64,000 bases of DNA from Trifolium pratense (taxonomy: Eukaryota > Streptophyta > Magnoliopsida > Fabales > Fabaceae). The notes beneath the pieces are model-generated. The model ran no database searches. It had not been told where the DNA came from and saw only the letters and a list, made by a program, of their open reading frames with translations. The DNA lies in NCBI RefSeq assembly GCF_020283565.1, contig NC_060061.1, forward strand, positions 39,469,362 to 39,533,361, in the 5' to 3' direction. Shown piece by piece: positions 46,845 through 58,928 of this stretch (the first letter of the stretch is position 1; every line of letters begins with the position of its first letter). The translations under genes and the position numbers were made by a program.

Positions 46845-47390
46845 CGACACCTCTATGATTAGGCGTGTCGTAGTGTCCGACACTCGTATGACACTCGTCC
46901 AACACGTGTCGGAGAGCTCATATCGGTGTCGGAAAAAAAATCAATTTTTTCTTTAGTTTGACACTCCTTTGATCGGTGTCCGACACTTATAAGACACTCG
47001 TATGACACGTATCCCAAAAATAATTATTTTTTCTTTGCTTATACTCTCCTTATCAAACATATATACAATACAAGAGTTAAAAATGTGTAGAAATAACAAT
47101 ATTGATCGATGAGGGATTGAAGACATTACATTTTGATTACAATATTTTTAGTTTATTATATCGTAGATGAATAAATAAGGGTAAAATACTATTATATCTT
47201 GTTTTTAAACTTTTTTTAACAAATAATTTGCTCAAATTAGATTTACATGTATATATTTTGATTCTCAATTTATATGTTTTATAAATATGTAGCGGTGTCG
47301 GTGTCATATATTTTTTACATTAGCGGTGTCGTGGTGTCCGTGTCCGTGTCGTGTCGCGGTGTCCGTGTCGGAGTCCGTGCTTCATAGACT
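46845..47390 (-). mobile_element. GTGTCG-repeat element (copy 2, in B1)
   Basis: The ends GAAGCACCGACACC and GGAGTCCGTGCTTC are imperfect inverted repeats. GTGTCGG/CCGACAC motifs cluster at both ends. The core is shared with 18,530-19,055. It is absent from B3, where the flanking AGCAGTAGC-type microsatellite is continuous (59,215-59,280). Confidence 0.75.
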
Positions 47391-47495
47391 GCTACTGCTA
47401 CCGCTACCAGATAATTTTTGTTCATGGTTTTTACAATTCTCCAAGAGAATCAAGAAGAACATGTCTTTTACATATCAAGAGGTTAAGAACTTAAG

Positions 47496-47956
47496 CAAGG
47501 CCATCTCCGATAATTTGGAGGCCCCAGGCTAATAATAAAAATGGACCCCAAATAAAAAAAAAAGAATTTTTTTTATAAAAAGAACATTATATATTTAAAT
47601 TGTAAGTAACATTAAAATATAGTCATTATAAGATGGAATGAGGAGCTAAACTGATTGTAATTTTTTTTTTTGTTACAAGAGAGAACAACTGATTGTAATA
47701 TACTAACAACTAACGATTTCCCATTAAAAAAAATAGTCATTCTATTTATTATGAATTGACCATAAATAAAATAAAAAAAATGTCACAAAATAAAAAACAA
47801 TGTCACAGGTGGGATTTGAACCCACCACCTCATCGAACTCTCAAAGTACTTAAAGCAATAATTTAAATTATGGGCTTGAAAATAAAATTTTGAGGCCCCA
47901 TATTTTTGGAGGCCCTGGGCTGGAGGCCTGGTTGCCTTGGCCCAAAATCGGGCCTG
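47496..47956 (-). mobile_element. hAT-like element (B1 copy)
   Basis: Begins CAAGGCCATCTCC and ends GGGCCTG, flanked by AACTTAAG on both sides (47,488-47,495 and 47,957-47,964). Non-coding, about 460 bp. Reverse complement of the element at 51,084-51,543. Contains a tRNA-like GGTGGGATTTGAACCCACC. Confidence 0.75.
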
Positions 47957-48110
47957 AACTTAAGATTAACATTAATACATTCATTCCAATACCTCTGATA
48001 TTCATTCCCCACTTTCGCGGGGATCCATCAACATTAAAAAAATTATCAAATTTCTATTATTTTCAATCAAACTAGTTGTAAAAAAAGTTTAATCATAAAA
48101 CAAATAAAAA

Positions 48111-49268
48111 GGGTAAATAGGGCTTTACCCCCTGCAAAATAGGAGAATTTTGCATTACCCCCTGTAAAATAAAAAGTTGTGATTCCCCCCTCGTAATATT
48201 AAGATTCTTTGTTTTACCCCCCTGAATTGACAACATGGATTTGGAATCTTAATTTTGCTGACATGACAACCATACGTGGCTTTTTTTTTACACATGGTTT
48301 TTTTTTTACTGTTTTTATTTATTTAATTTTTATTTTGCCACATATTAAGCTATGTCATTTAAAAAAAATAAAAAACAAAAAAGGGGAAAAACAAATAGCA
48401 AGAAACATCAACAATCTCCACCACTCTCATGGGAAGAACAAACAACAACAACAAACTTCATCTTCAATCTTAAATTTCATCTCATCAATTCAATCTCAAA
48501 CCCATAAATCCAAAACCATAAAAAACTCATAAGTTTCTCAAAACATAAAATCTCACGGTTCATTCTCCACCACCAGCCACCACCACCGTCGTCGTCCATC
48601 TCTCTTTCCCACCAATTGCATCTCTCTTCCTTGTAGCATCACTCTCAATTTTGTTGTTTGTTGATTTTCCAAAAAATTAAAATTAAATCAGGATTAATGA
48701 TGTTTGGAGAACATGTGTTGTTATTTTTCTTGAACTTGTAATTGCTAACCCAACCCATATCCTTCACCAAGATCAAAGGAATGAACACGTGAGAGGTAGA
48801 GACCAAGAAGGAGAGGGATGAAGGGGTTGATTATGTTAGGGTTGTTGTTGGTGGTGGTGGTTATGGAGGAGGTGGAGGAAGAGTTTGAATTGGAGGAATT
48901 GTGGAGATGATGATTTTTTTTTTTTCGATTTAGGGATTTGAGATGAAAGTTGCTTCCTGGGATTTGATATGAAGGTTGTTTTTTGGAAGAAAAAAAATTG
49001 TGGGATTTGAGATGAAGATTTTTTTTATTTTTTTATATTTTAAATAACAATGATTTGGAATAATTATAATAATAAAAAAAATAAAAATTCATAAAAAATC
49101 CACATATGCATGCCACATCATAAAAAAAAAAGATTCCATGTCTAGTTGGCGAATTAGGGGGGTAATTGAATGAATCTTTATATTACAGGGAGGTAATCAC
49201 AAAAAAAAATTTTACAGGGGGTAATGCAAAATTCACCCATTTTGCAGGGGGTAAAACCCTATTTACCC
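48111..49268 (+). mobile_element. TIR element T, copy 2 (T2)
   Basis: Same TIRs as T1. Its left half is identical by eye to the left half of T3. Its right half carries private variants (GAAGGGGTTGATT, ATCAAAGGAATG, GTTGCTTCCTGGG) not shared with T1 or T3. The left flank is the end of B1, the right flank is unique spacer. No transposase frame. Confidence 0.85.
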
Positions 49269-49766
49269 TAAAAGGAATGGTTTAAATCTTGAGATTGATT
49301 TTGTATATCATAAAACGGTTATCCAAACCTATAAAATTTATCAGGTTATTATTAGGTTTGCATGTTTGTTTTGGTTCACACCAATTAAATTTAGATTGGA
49401 ATCTAAAATTTTACTATGTTTTGTTTTTCACACCCTAACTAACATCCCTGTGAAACAAGTGAAACAAATAACAAAAAAGTTTATCTACCGTATAATTTGT
49501 CATAAAAAATAACAATCTGACATTTCCAAAAAAGCAATAATACACTGTACGATGTTATTGTAAAGAGAGAAAAATAGTACTAATAATAATAATATGGATA
49601 GTGACATTTATGTTCATCTTGAAGCATAAGCTGATCATTCTCATTCACCAACATGATCAACCATTCCTAAAACTAATTAAAAATGACTTAGCTAACAACA
49701 ATTTTCAGCTAACAAACACTTACATATTCATATGCTCAAATATAAGTAAATTATCAATTTAATAAA
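49269..49766. other. Unique spacer at the centre of the palindrome
   Basis: About 0.5 kb found once in the window, AT-rich, no gene. It separates inward-facing T2 and T3 and would form the loop if the arms paired. Confidence 0.7.
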
Positions 49767-50929
49767 GGGTAAATAGGGTTTTACCCCCCTGCAAAATGGG
49801 TGAATTTTGCATTACCCCCTGCAAAAAAAAATTTTGTGATTACCCCCTGTAATATAAAGATTCATTCAATTACCCCCCTAATTCGCCAACTAGACATGAA
49901 ATCTTTTTTTTTTATGATGTGGCATGCATATGTGGATTTTCTTTGAATTTTTAATTTTTTTATTATTATAATTATTCCAAATCATTGTTATTTAAAATAA
50001 AATAAAAAATAAAAAAATCTTCATCTCAAATCCCACAATTTTTTTTTTCCAAAAAACAACCTTCATATCAAATCTCAGGAAGCAATTTTCATCTCAAATC
50101 CCTAAATCGAAAAAAAAAAAAAATCATCATCTCCACAATTCCTCCAATTCAAACTCTTCCTCCACCTCCTCCATAACCACCACCACCAACAACAACCCTA
50201 ACATAATCAACTCCTTCATCCCTCTCCTTCCTGGTCTCTACCTCTCACGTGTTCATTTCTTTGATCTTGGTGAAGGATATAGGTTGGGTTAGCAATTACA
50301 AGTTCAAGAAAAATAACAACAACACATGTTCTCCAAACATCATTAATCCTGATTTAATTTTAATTTTTTGGAAAATCAACAAACAACAAAATTGAGAGTG
50401 ATGCTACAAGGAAGAGAGATGCAATTGGTGGGAAAGAGAGATGGACGACGACGGTGGTGGTGGCTGGTGGTGGAGAATGAACCGTGAGATTTTATGTTTT
50501 GAGAAACTTATGAGTTTTTTATGGTTTTGGATTTATGGGTTTGAGATTGAATTGATGAGATGAAATTTAAGATTGAAGATGAAGTTTGTTGTTGTTGTTT
50601 GTTCTTCCCATGAGAGTGGTGGAGATTGTTGATGTTTCTTGCTATTTGTTTTTCCCCTTTTTTGTTTTTTATTTTTTTTAAATGACATAGCTTAATATGT
50701 GGCAAAATAAAAATTAAATAAATAAAAACAGTAAAAAAAAAACCATGTGTAAAAAAAAAGCCACGTATGGTTGTCATGTCAGCAAAATTAAGATTCCAAA
50801 TCCATGTTGTCAATTCAGGGGGGTAAAACAAAGAATCTTAATATTACGAGGGGGGAATCACAACTTTTTATTTTACAGGGGGTAATGCAAAATTCTCCTA
50901 TTTTGCAGGGGGTAAAGCCCTATTTATCC
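49767..50929 (-). mobile_element. TIR element T, copy 3 (T3), inverted
   Basis: 1,163 bp, reverse orientation. The half next to B2 matches T2, whereas the half next to the spacer matches T1. It also shares with T1 the 17-base outer flank TTTATTAAATTGATAAT beyond its right-type end. It forms the right border of the 20.5-kb composite segment. Confidence 0.85.
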
Positions 50930-51083
50930 TTTTTATTTGTTTTATGATTAAACTTTTTTTACAACTAGTTTGATTGAAAATAATAGAAATTTGATAATTT
51001 TTTTAATGTTGATGGATCCCCGCGAAAGTGGGGAATGAATATCAGAGGTATTGGAATGAATGTATTAATGTTAATCTTAAGTT

Positions 51084-51543
51084 CAGGCCCGATTTTGGGC
51101 CAAGGCAACCAGGCCTCCAGCCCAGGGCCTCCAAAAATATGGGGCCTCAAAATTTTATTTTCAAGCCCATAATTTAAATTATTGCTTTAAGTACTTTGAG
51201 AGTTCGATGAGGTGGTGGGTTCAAATCCCACCTGTGACATTGTTTTTTATTTTGTGACATTTTTTTTATTTTATTTATGGTCAATTCATAATAAATAGAA
51301 TGACTATTTTTTTTAATGGGAAATCGTTAGTTGTTAGTATATTATAATCAGTTGTTCTCTCTTGTAACAAAAAAAAAAATTACAATCAGTTTAGCTCCTC
51401 ATCCCATCTTATAATGACTATATTTTAATGTTACTTACAATTTAAATATATAATGTTCTTTTTATAAAAAAAATTCTTTTTTTTTATTTGGGGTCCATTT
51501 TTATTATTAGCCTGGGGCCTCCAAATTATCGGAGATGGCCTTG
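51084..51543 (+). mobile_element. hAT-like element (B2 copy)
   Basis: 460 bp, starts CAGGCCCGATTTTGGGCC and ends GAGATGGCCTTG, flanked by perfect 8-bp repeats CTTAAGTT (51,076-51,083 and 51,544-51,551). An 8-bp target duplication and CAGG-type ends indicate hAT. B3 has no element here but keeps a duplicated-target scar (59,126-59,138). Confidence 0.8.
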
Positions 51544-51654
51544 CTTAAGTTCTTAACCTCTTGATATGTAAAAGACATGTTCTTCTTGATTCTCTTGGAG
51601 AATTGTAAAAACCATGAACAAAAATTGTCTGGTAGCGGTAGCAGTAGCAGTCTA

Positions 51655-52205
51655 TGAAGCACGGACTCCGACACGGACACCGCGACACGACACGGACACG
51701 GACACCACGACACCGCTAATGTAAAAAATATATGACACCGACACCGCTACATATTTATAAAACATATAAATTGAGAATCAAAATATATACATGTAAATCT
51801 AATTTGAGCAAATTATTTGTTAAAAAAAGTTTAAAAACAAGATATAATAGTATTTTACCCTTATTTATTCATCTACGATATAATAAACTAAAAATATTGT
51901 AATCAAAATGTAATGTCTTCAATCCCTCATCGATCAATATTGTTATTTCTACACATTTTTAACTCTTGTATTGTATATATGTTTGATAAGGAGAGTATAA
52001 GCAAAGAAAAAATAATTATTTTTGGGATACGTGTCATACGAGTGTCTTATAAGTGTCGGACACCGATCAAAGGAGTGTCAAACTAAAGAAAAAATTGATT
52101 TTTTTTCCGACACCGATATGAGCTCTCCGACACGTGTTGGACGAGTGTCATACGAGTGTCGGACACTACGACACGCCTAATCATAGAGGTGTCGGTGCTT
52201 CCTAA
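51655..52205 (+). mobile_element. GTGTCG-repeat element (copy 3, in B2)
   Basis: Reverse complement of 46,845-47,390, with the same inverted GAAGCAC ends and GACACCG clusters. Inserted inside a trinucleotide-like AGCAGT/AGTAGT microsatellite. Absent from B3. Confidence 0.75.
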
Positions 52206-52552
52206 ATAGCGGTAACAGTAGGAGTAATATCGGTAGCAGTAAGAGTAGTAGTAGTAGTCTAGTAGATAGATTTTTTTTAAAATTAATTTTATAATGGTAA
52301 TGGGTCAAACAACACTTTGATGTACTTAAGAGACATGTAATTCCTTACATGAGATATCCAACAAGATTATTCCTCTTTTGTAATTTTTTATGTTTTTATG
52401 TGACATTTTTACCAAGTGCGCTAAAGCGGTAAATAACACGTGTACTTAAGCACTAAAAACTATATAATGTATGTAAGGAGAAGATAAACTTCATAATAAA
52501 TTATAAAGTGAAAAAACGAAATTCTATTTCTAACACGCAAAGGGAAGAAAAT

Positions 52553-52887
52553 ATGGCTGAAGCTATTAAGTTTGTTTATGTTATAATTATCTTTTTTTCC
52601 CTATTTCTTATTGCAATGAACGTTGATGGTATGCCATTTTTTTTATCATATTCAAATTTTCGTAGTTACATCCTACAAAATATTTTAGCCCATTTTAATA
52701 ACATTATTTTTTTATTCTCATTTTCATTGCAGCGTTGATTAAGTGTACTCACGTTTCTGATTGTCCAAATGAAATATCTACATGTGCTGGTGCTATGGAA
52801 GTGAAGTGTCATGCGTTTAACACTTTGCTTTTTCCTGATCCCGTCTGTGTATGTTCAGGAGAGATGTCCTTATTCCTGATCTCATAA
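52553..52887 (+). CDS. NCR-type six-cysteine secreted peptide (NCR-b, B2 copy)
   Basis: Exons 52,553-52,628 and 52,733-52,887. The protein is the same 76-residue NCR-b as in B1. I chose the ATG at 52,553 because it starts directly before the hydrophobic leader AIKFVYVIIIFFSLFLI; an earlier in-frame ATG at 52,508 would add a charged stretch (MKKRNSISNTQREEN) and spoil the signal peptide. The donor is GATG|GTATGC and the acceptor TTGCAG. The stop is followed within 3 bases by a Stowaway-like MITE, so the 3' UTR is probably MITE-derived. Confidence 0.9.
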
Positions 52888-52889
52888 AC

Positions 52890-53021
52890 TACTCATTCTG
52901 TCCTAAAATATAAGGGAAAATTGGTCAAACAAAGTTGATGTATTTAGTTTAAATTTTTAACCAAATACATCAACTTTGTTTGACCAATTTTTCCTTATAT
53001 TTTGGGAGGGAGGGATCAGTA
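52890..53021. mobile_element. Stowaway-like MITE (B2 copy)
   Basis: TA-bordered short palindrome, CTCATTCTGTCCTAAAATAT at left and the inverse CTTATATTTTGGGAGGGAG at right. It begins directly after the NCR-b stop codon. Confidence 0.75.
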
Positions 53022-54520
53022 TCATTTAATTATTGTTTTTGCCCAATAAAATGACTAAGACACAATTTAAATCCTTTTTTCTTGTGTTTTTTTACCACGT
53101 TCATAAACGTGTTATGATTCTCTACCTTATGGAACCTATGTATTATGGAACTAATAATTTTACGATGTTCAAGTTTTACTTCCATCTAATTCTTAAATTT
53201 TGCACCCAAGCTATTATATTTAATTAAGAAGGTCTAGTGTGTAACAAATTAATCTCTAACTCAAGAATAGAGTCACACTGATAGGCCGCAAGTGCAAAGT
53301 ATTATTGTCTATTACTAATATATTATTAAAATTGATTACCACCTAAATTACTAATATATTCTTATTACTTTTAACCACGTTGCAAGTTTTATATCATTTA
53401 TTATAATTTTACTAAAAAAAATAAAATAAAAATATAGAAAGAATATAACATAAATACAAAATAAGTAAAAAAAAAAAAAACACTGTGGTGCTCAAAAGCC
53501 CAAAAATTGCTAAGAAAAACCTGATTCCTTCCACTTTCCTTTTTCTCTGTATTTTAAACCAATAGATGCATCTTAAGCCAAGTTGCTGTCATGATGACAA
53601 CAAGCACATGAAGTAATTTCTGGTGCTAAAAAATTGACACCAATATTAATGCTACCAAAAGAGCAATTAAATCATCTTGTTCTACACAAACTCACTTGTA
53701 CTTTTTTAATGTTACAAACATATAAACCCAACGAAAACGCAAAAGATGATGCAAAACAGTTTGAATTAATTTGTGAAAAAATGCAAAAAACGAGACATTT
53801 TGAGGGGATTTGATTTGGTTATATTTTGTAGAAAAGATTTGATAAAATAAAAATCCTAGAATTATAGATATCATCATGAAGGTATATTTCAAATTCCAAT
53901 TTTTGCTATGAAAAATCAATTTTAAAACAATTCTAAAAGTGCCTTTTTGATCTGTTATAGAATAAAAGATTGTATGGAACAACTTTAGTTGTATTATGTT
54001 TGATTTTAAAATTATTTCTCGATAAATTGGGGCCAATGAATTAGACAAAAACTGTAATTTTAGTCTCCCACTAAACTACATTTGTCTCATGCACAATTTG
54101 TTTAAAATATCAAAATAACTTTTTATCCATCCAATTTTATACAAGATAAAGTTTGGTCAATACATTAAACATTGTGCTGTGTTTTTCTGTACCGTACTAT
54201 CTAATACTTATATTTTACAAATCTAATATAATTAAGGGTATTTGTTTATTCATGTGTACAATATTAATTTTCGTTGTTAGCATTATATTTATTTATACAA
54301 ATATTTTCTTTGCTAAAACTTAATTAAGATACTCTATGTATATGTTTGGGTCTGCGGTGAGAATAATTGATTTTGTAAAGAACACTCTAGGCTGATGTCG
54401 AGTATCATTACTACTGTCTCTCCATGCTGACCTTCTTTATCTCTGAGGCACCGGATAACAACACTCCATGTTTTATTCATCATCCTAAACATTAAAATTG
54501 CTTTTATCTTCACTTTTCAC

Positions 54521-54560
54521 AATTCAAAATTGTCTCCGGAAAGTCCTCTATATCCCATGG
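54521..54560 (-). pseudogene. Copia gag fragment, truncated (B2 copy)
   Basis: The reverse complement of the first part of the gag fragment seen in B1 (ATTTTGAATTGTG... region with GACTTTCCGGAGACAATTTT), here more diverged (part of about 54,340-54,600). No open frame of note. Confidence 0.4.
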
Positions 54561-54987
54561 TGCTCACTTCAAAATATCACTTCAAAATTGTTACGACTGC
54601 CCAACGGTGGGCATCAATTGTTATGAATTCGATTAAAATCATATTAATAAAATATTTAATGTGTGGAGCAAAAGAGCAACAACCAATATCAAGAGCAATA
54701 ACAATAACAATCATAAACGATAAAGAATAAAAGTCTGAAATCCAACACTAGTGACATAACTCGAACTTCACTCAGTCACAGACTTCACCTAGTTCAGAGT
54801 CAGAGTCTCGCTTCGTTCAACGTCCTTTATGTGAGGCCTTTCAGCATCTTCAGATACATCTTTCACTTATTTTCTGCATACTTAACAAACACGTTAGTGC
54901 ATAAAACTGTTCTCTCCATATTTTGGTATCATCAAAACTCACGAGTTAGATAGTTGCAGGACCAACCTTGTTCCAACATTAAGTTCG

Positions 54988-54988
<1 letters not shown>

Positions 54989-55061
<73 letters not shown>
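54989..55061. repeat. Expanded (TA)n microsatellite
   Basis: About 36 TA units; the equivalent place in A1 (26,086-26,109) has about 12. Confidence 0.95.
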
Positions 55062-55063
<2 letters not shown>

Positions 55064-56104
55064 CTTTCCAAATCTTTTTCAAGCTCTATTTAAACTTATA
55101 CGACTATAGTCAATACCTTGCACTTTAATTTTTTTAAACTTTCTCTTTAACAAAAAAATAACTTTGTACGCGTTTATTCATTGCACACTTGTGATGACTT
55201 TTATTTCTTTCGGTTTTTGGTTTATTTTTTTATTTTTATGCATATTTATGTCGGTTTGAACTTTGTATGCGTTTATCCATTTTACAGTTGGGATTACTTT
55301 TATTTTAGTTTAGTATTTGGTTTTTCTTTTTAAAAAAATAGTTTAAAAGGTTAAAGATCCAATTTTGAAATTTTGACCACAAAATTGACTTTAAAATCAT
55401 GCGATTCACTTAACGAGTTGAACCTAACGAGCCGAACCGAGTTGTTCGTGAATTTAAAATGAGTCGAGTTTGAGCTAAACAAATAGTTCGTAATGAACTC
55501 GAGTCGAGTTTTGAGCTGAACCAATTCTTAACGAGTTGAGTCGAGCTAATGAGAGTTCGACTCAACTAGACTCATTTCCAGCCCAACTCCGGAGTGTATT
55601 GAAAATCAATTTTGCACTTTGTTTATTCGTATTTTTTTTTTTGTACAATTTATTCATTCTTTTTTTTTGTTTGCACGCCAATATCCGGCCCACTAGACAA
55701 CCTAATCTAGTTCGGAAGTCAATTCTGATATCAAGTGGTTCCACCCCTTTTTGGTCGTACAGTTTTTTTCTTCTTATTTTATAAAATCCGTAATTTTAGT
55801 CCCTTTATTTTGTTTTGCGTAATTTTGGTCCCCATATTTTACAAAATGCCCAATTTTGGACCCCTTATTTTAAAAAATTTAGACATTTGGTCATCCTCTT
55901 CATTTAATTTAACCTTAAATTTTGATGATTTGACACATTCTTTAAATGACATGACACATGATACATGCCTATGTTTAAGACGAACACGATGAAGAAGAAG
56001 AAACACACTCTTAAATTTAATTTTAATTTCTTAGTTTATGTTTTTTTAATTATGTTTTAATTTAAGAAGTAATAAAACAAGATTTAAATTTTAAATAAAA
56101 AATC

Positions 56105-56260
56105 CACTACAAGAAAATGAACACTTTGCGACTGTCAATATTGTAATTTGTGACGGTTCTTAAATCGTTACAGATTTGTGTGTCGCAATAGAACTTTGCG
56201 ACAGTTTTGAAAACCGTCGATACAACCGTTCAAAACCGTCACTATGTTTTTTCCCACGTG
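56105..56260 (+). mobile_element. CACTA-type transposon terminus (in A2)
   Basis: CACTACAAGAAAATGAACAC followed by the same TTTGCGAC and AACCGTC subterminal motifs as at 27,264. Duplicated with block A. Confidence 0.6.
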
Positions 56261-58928
56261 ATACTAGATTTAATAGTAGAGGTTGCAATTTAAAACATTT
56301 TTTTATTCATTTTGATAGCTTATTAAATAATAGTTACAATATCCATAGAAGAATAAGAAAATTAAAATGCACAAATATATAAATATAAATAACTTAATCT
56401 CATTTATATAATTCATTCAAATCAATACCGACAAAATTCATACATAAAAAATTTAATTAAATTACATGAAACTCCAAAAGAAAAATCTTATGTAGTTCAA
56501 TCATTCAAAAAACTAAAACCTAACCATAATAGAGTGGCAAAACATACAAAACATTAAGTCAAAATAAGTTCACAAAATATCTCAATATTCCTAGTACGTG
56601 ATGTTGCTTCATGATCCTTAATTAGTGCTAACTAAACTCTGAACACCTGCCATCTCTTGACTCTTCTAACTCAGTTACCTGAAGAAACATAAGTACATAT
56701 TAGGATACTTAAAAAAACGGAATTAGATTAACTTAGTCCATGGCATAATTCCACAATTTATTACAGAACAAGTAAATGAACTTATAACAAAACATAACGA
56801 AATCTATTTTCTAAGTACATCAAATAAATGAACTTATAACAGAACAAGTTTTTATTTTTTGAAAAGTAAAGAAACAATTTATTAATGAAAGATGAAATAG
56901 AAACATAAGGTATACAAAAGAGTCACAATAGAAAACTCCAAAACTGACAAACACAAATTATTACAATGTCAAAGTGGCTCAAACAACCCCAAGCTTTACT
57001 GAATGAATCAAACAACATCCCACAACCTGTGTCACAACAACAATCTCTAAGCTAGAATTTAATATCACATTCCTCAAAAAATCCCCTACAAAAAATCCCC
57101 TAAAAAAATACCTAAGTTAAGTTGGAAAGCTCTTGAGCAGCCGTCATTCACTCTGTTGCGATTCCGATAACGGGAGGCGCAACGCTGCTGACTTGGAGGT
57201 TGGGACATCATCTTTAAGTGGTCGTGCTTTGTAGGTTTACATTTCTATTCTCTTATGAAGTGTAGATCTATTATCCTTGTTATCTGTGTTGTAAAGCTCA
57301 CCATGAGCTAAATCTCTCGATGTTGGAATTAATTATGTGAAGTCTAATGAAAGTTTAATGTTATTCATGTGATGTGTTGTGTGTTGTTATGTTATTTTGG
57401 TTCATTTGCTATTTTGTTATATATTTGATTCTGAGATTGATCAACTTAGGATTAGATACAAGTTTATTATTATGAGACATCTAATAGTAAATAGACTTAA
57501 TGAACCAATATGGTTAAGTAGAGGATGAACACATACTTCTTACTCTAGGACTTAGACATAAGCCTTGGGGTCATAGTGATTAAAACAAGCAAGGATTTCT
57601 GAACTAAAATGAACTAAGCATGACCTAGACATATGATCCACCTTATCCCTCATTTTATTATCTAACGTTGTAGACATACACCGCAAGGCAAGCTTGGTCA
57701 TAGTATCCATGACATCACTTATCACACACATACATTGAATCGTAGTTAGACTGATCATTGATTCCAACAACTTTCCAACTATGGTTACTCAAACCTATTT
57801 TCATTATTGTCATTTATATCTTCTTGTTATAAAAACCCCAAAAATGATGTTTTGTTACCTTTATACTCATAAGTTAAGAATTGGCTGAATAAGAATTGAA
57901 ACGAAGTTCCATTCGCAACTGTGGAAACGATACTCTATCTTATTATTTTTCTGTAATTGACTGTGTATACTTGCACACGTTAAAAGCAACGAACAGGAGG
58001 AAGAAGATTGTATCATGATATGGGAATTGGGCGGTCTGAAAATTACGATTTAAAGAATGCAAGTGATGCTAAGGAGATGGAGGGAGAAGAAATGAAGGAT
58101 TATGAAGGAATGAAGGTGGAATATATAGAATACTTTTTTAATGCAGCAAGTTTTTTATTATAATTGTTGACCAAGCACAAGATGGCTAGGAAAACAAAGT
58201 AACAGCACATTCAAAAGATCTTTATAAGGCTTTATGACACGCTCGCAAGTGTACGGGTATATGTCATCATATTAGAAAGAGTATCAAATTCATAGGAACT
58301 TGTGAGATAAGGTATATGACATGATAATTGTAAAATCAATAAGAAAGTAAGTAGAAATATGATGATGAATGTTTGCTTTGAATTTAGTTTGGTTTTGCAA
58401 TGATAAGAAAATAACGATAAACAAACAATATATCTAAACATTTTAGTATCGCAATTTGTCACATTGATTTCGGTTATGTTATCCTCTACTTACTCTAAAG
58501 ACATCAAGTATATTTACAGACGAGGTACTAATTTATATACACGTACTCTCTCGAGTCAATTAACGGAATATTCAGCGTAGACGTCCTAACCCAACTTTAT
58601 CCCCTATTTTAATGTAGGGATGTCAATATGATATATAAATGTGTATTTCCGTGAAGATTGCCCCGTATATGGAACCCGAAGACGGAAATTTTTTTCCCGC
58701 GGGAATGGTGAAGGAGGAAAAAGTTCCTTTGGGGATGAGGATGAGATTTTTCTCCCACCCCGCGTAGACTCGTTCTCAAAAACTTTATTAAAATAACATT
58801 TATATGTGTATATTTAAGTATTTTATATGTTATATTTATTTATATTTTTACACAATGTGTGCATAAACTTATTTTTATGTGATGTTTATTATTGTTACAA
58901 CTCACAAGACTCACAATAATGTCTTAAT

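Larger units (their letters stand above)
42914..48110 (-). repeat. Segmental duplication block B, copy 1, inverted (B1)
   Basis: Reverse complement of B3 (58,937-63,149) and, over 44,441-48,110, of B2. Between 42,992 and 45,347 the match to B3 runs without any length change (paired coordinates sum to 106,063). From about 45,300 on it follows B2 more closely than B3, including two insertions B3 lacks. Carries NCR-a, NCR-b, a LINE fragment and a copia gag fragment. Confidence 0.95.
30416..50929. mobile_element. 20.5-kb segment bounded by inverted T elements with 8-bp target duplication
   Basis: The left border is the outward end of T1 and the right border is the same (left-type) end of T3, in inverted orientation. 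TTTTTATT flanks both sides (30,408-30,415 and 50,930-50,937). The unoccupied site, with TTTTTATT once, occurs at 58,929-58,936 between the second copies of the same flanking blocks (A2 and B3). This is the arrangement expected for a macrotransposon. Later recombination between T copies is the main alternative. Confidence 0.6.
50930..54651 (+). repeat. Segmental duplication block B, copy 2 (B2)
   Basis: Direct relative of B3 and reverse complement of B1 (paired coordinates with B1 sum to 99,039-99,040). Truncated after 54,651, so it lacks NCR-a and the LINE fragment. A filler of 78 bp (54,652-54,729) separates it from A2. In its last 0.6 kb it differs from both B1 and B3, which agree with each other there. 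Confidence 0.95.

Noticed and set aside
48209..48532. 107-residue frame repeated at 50,508-50,831
   Set aside because: It lies inside T elements across their TIRs; T1 breaks the frame, so it is not a maintained gene.
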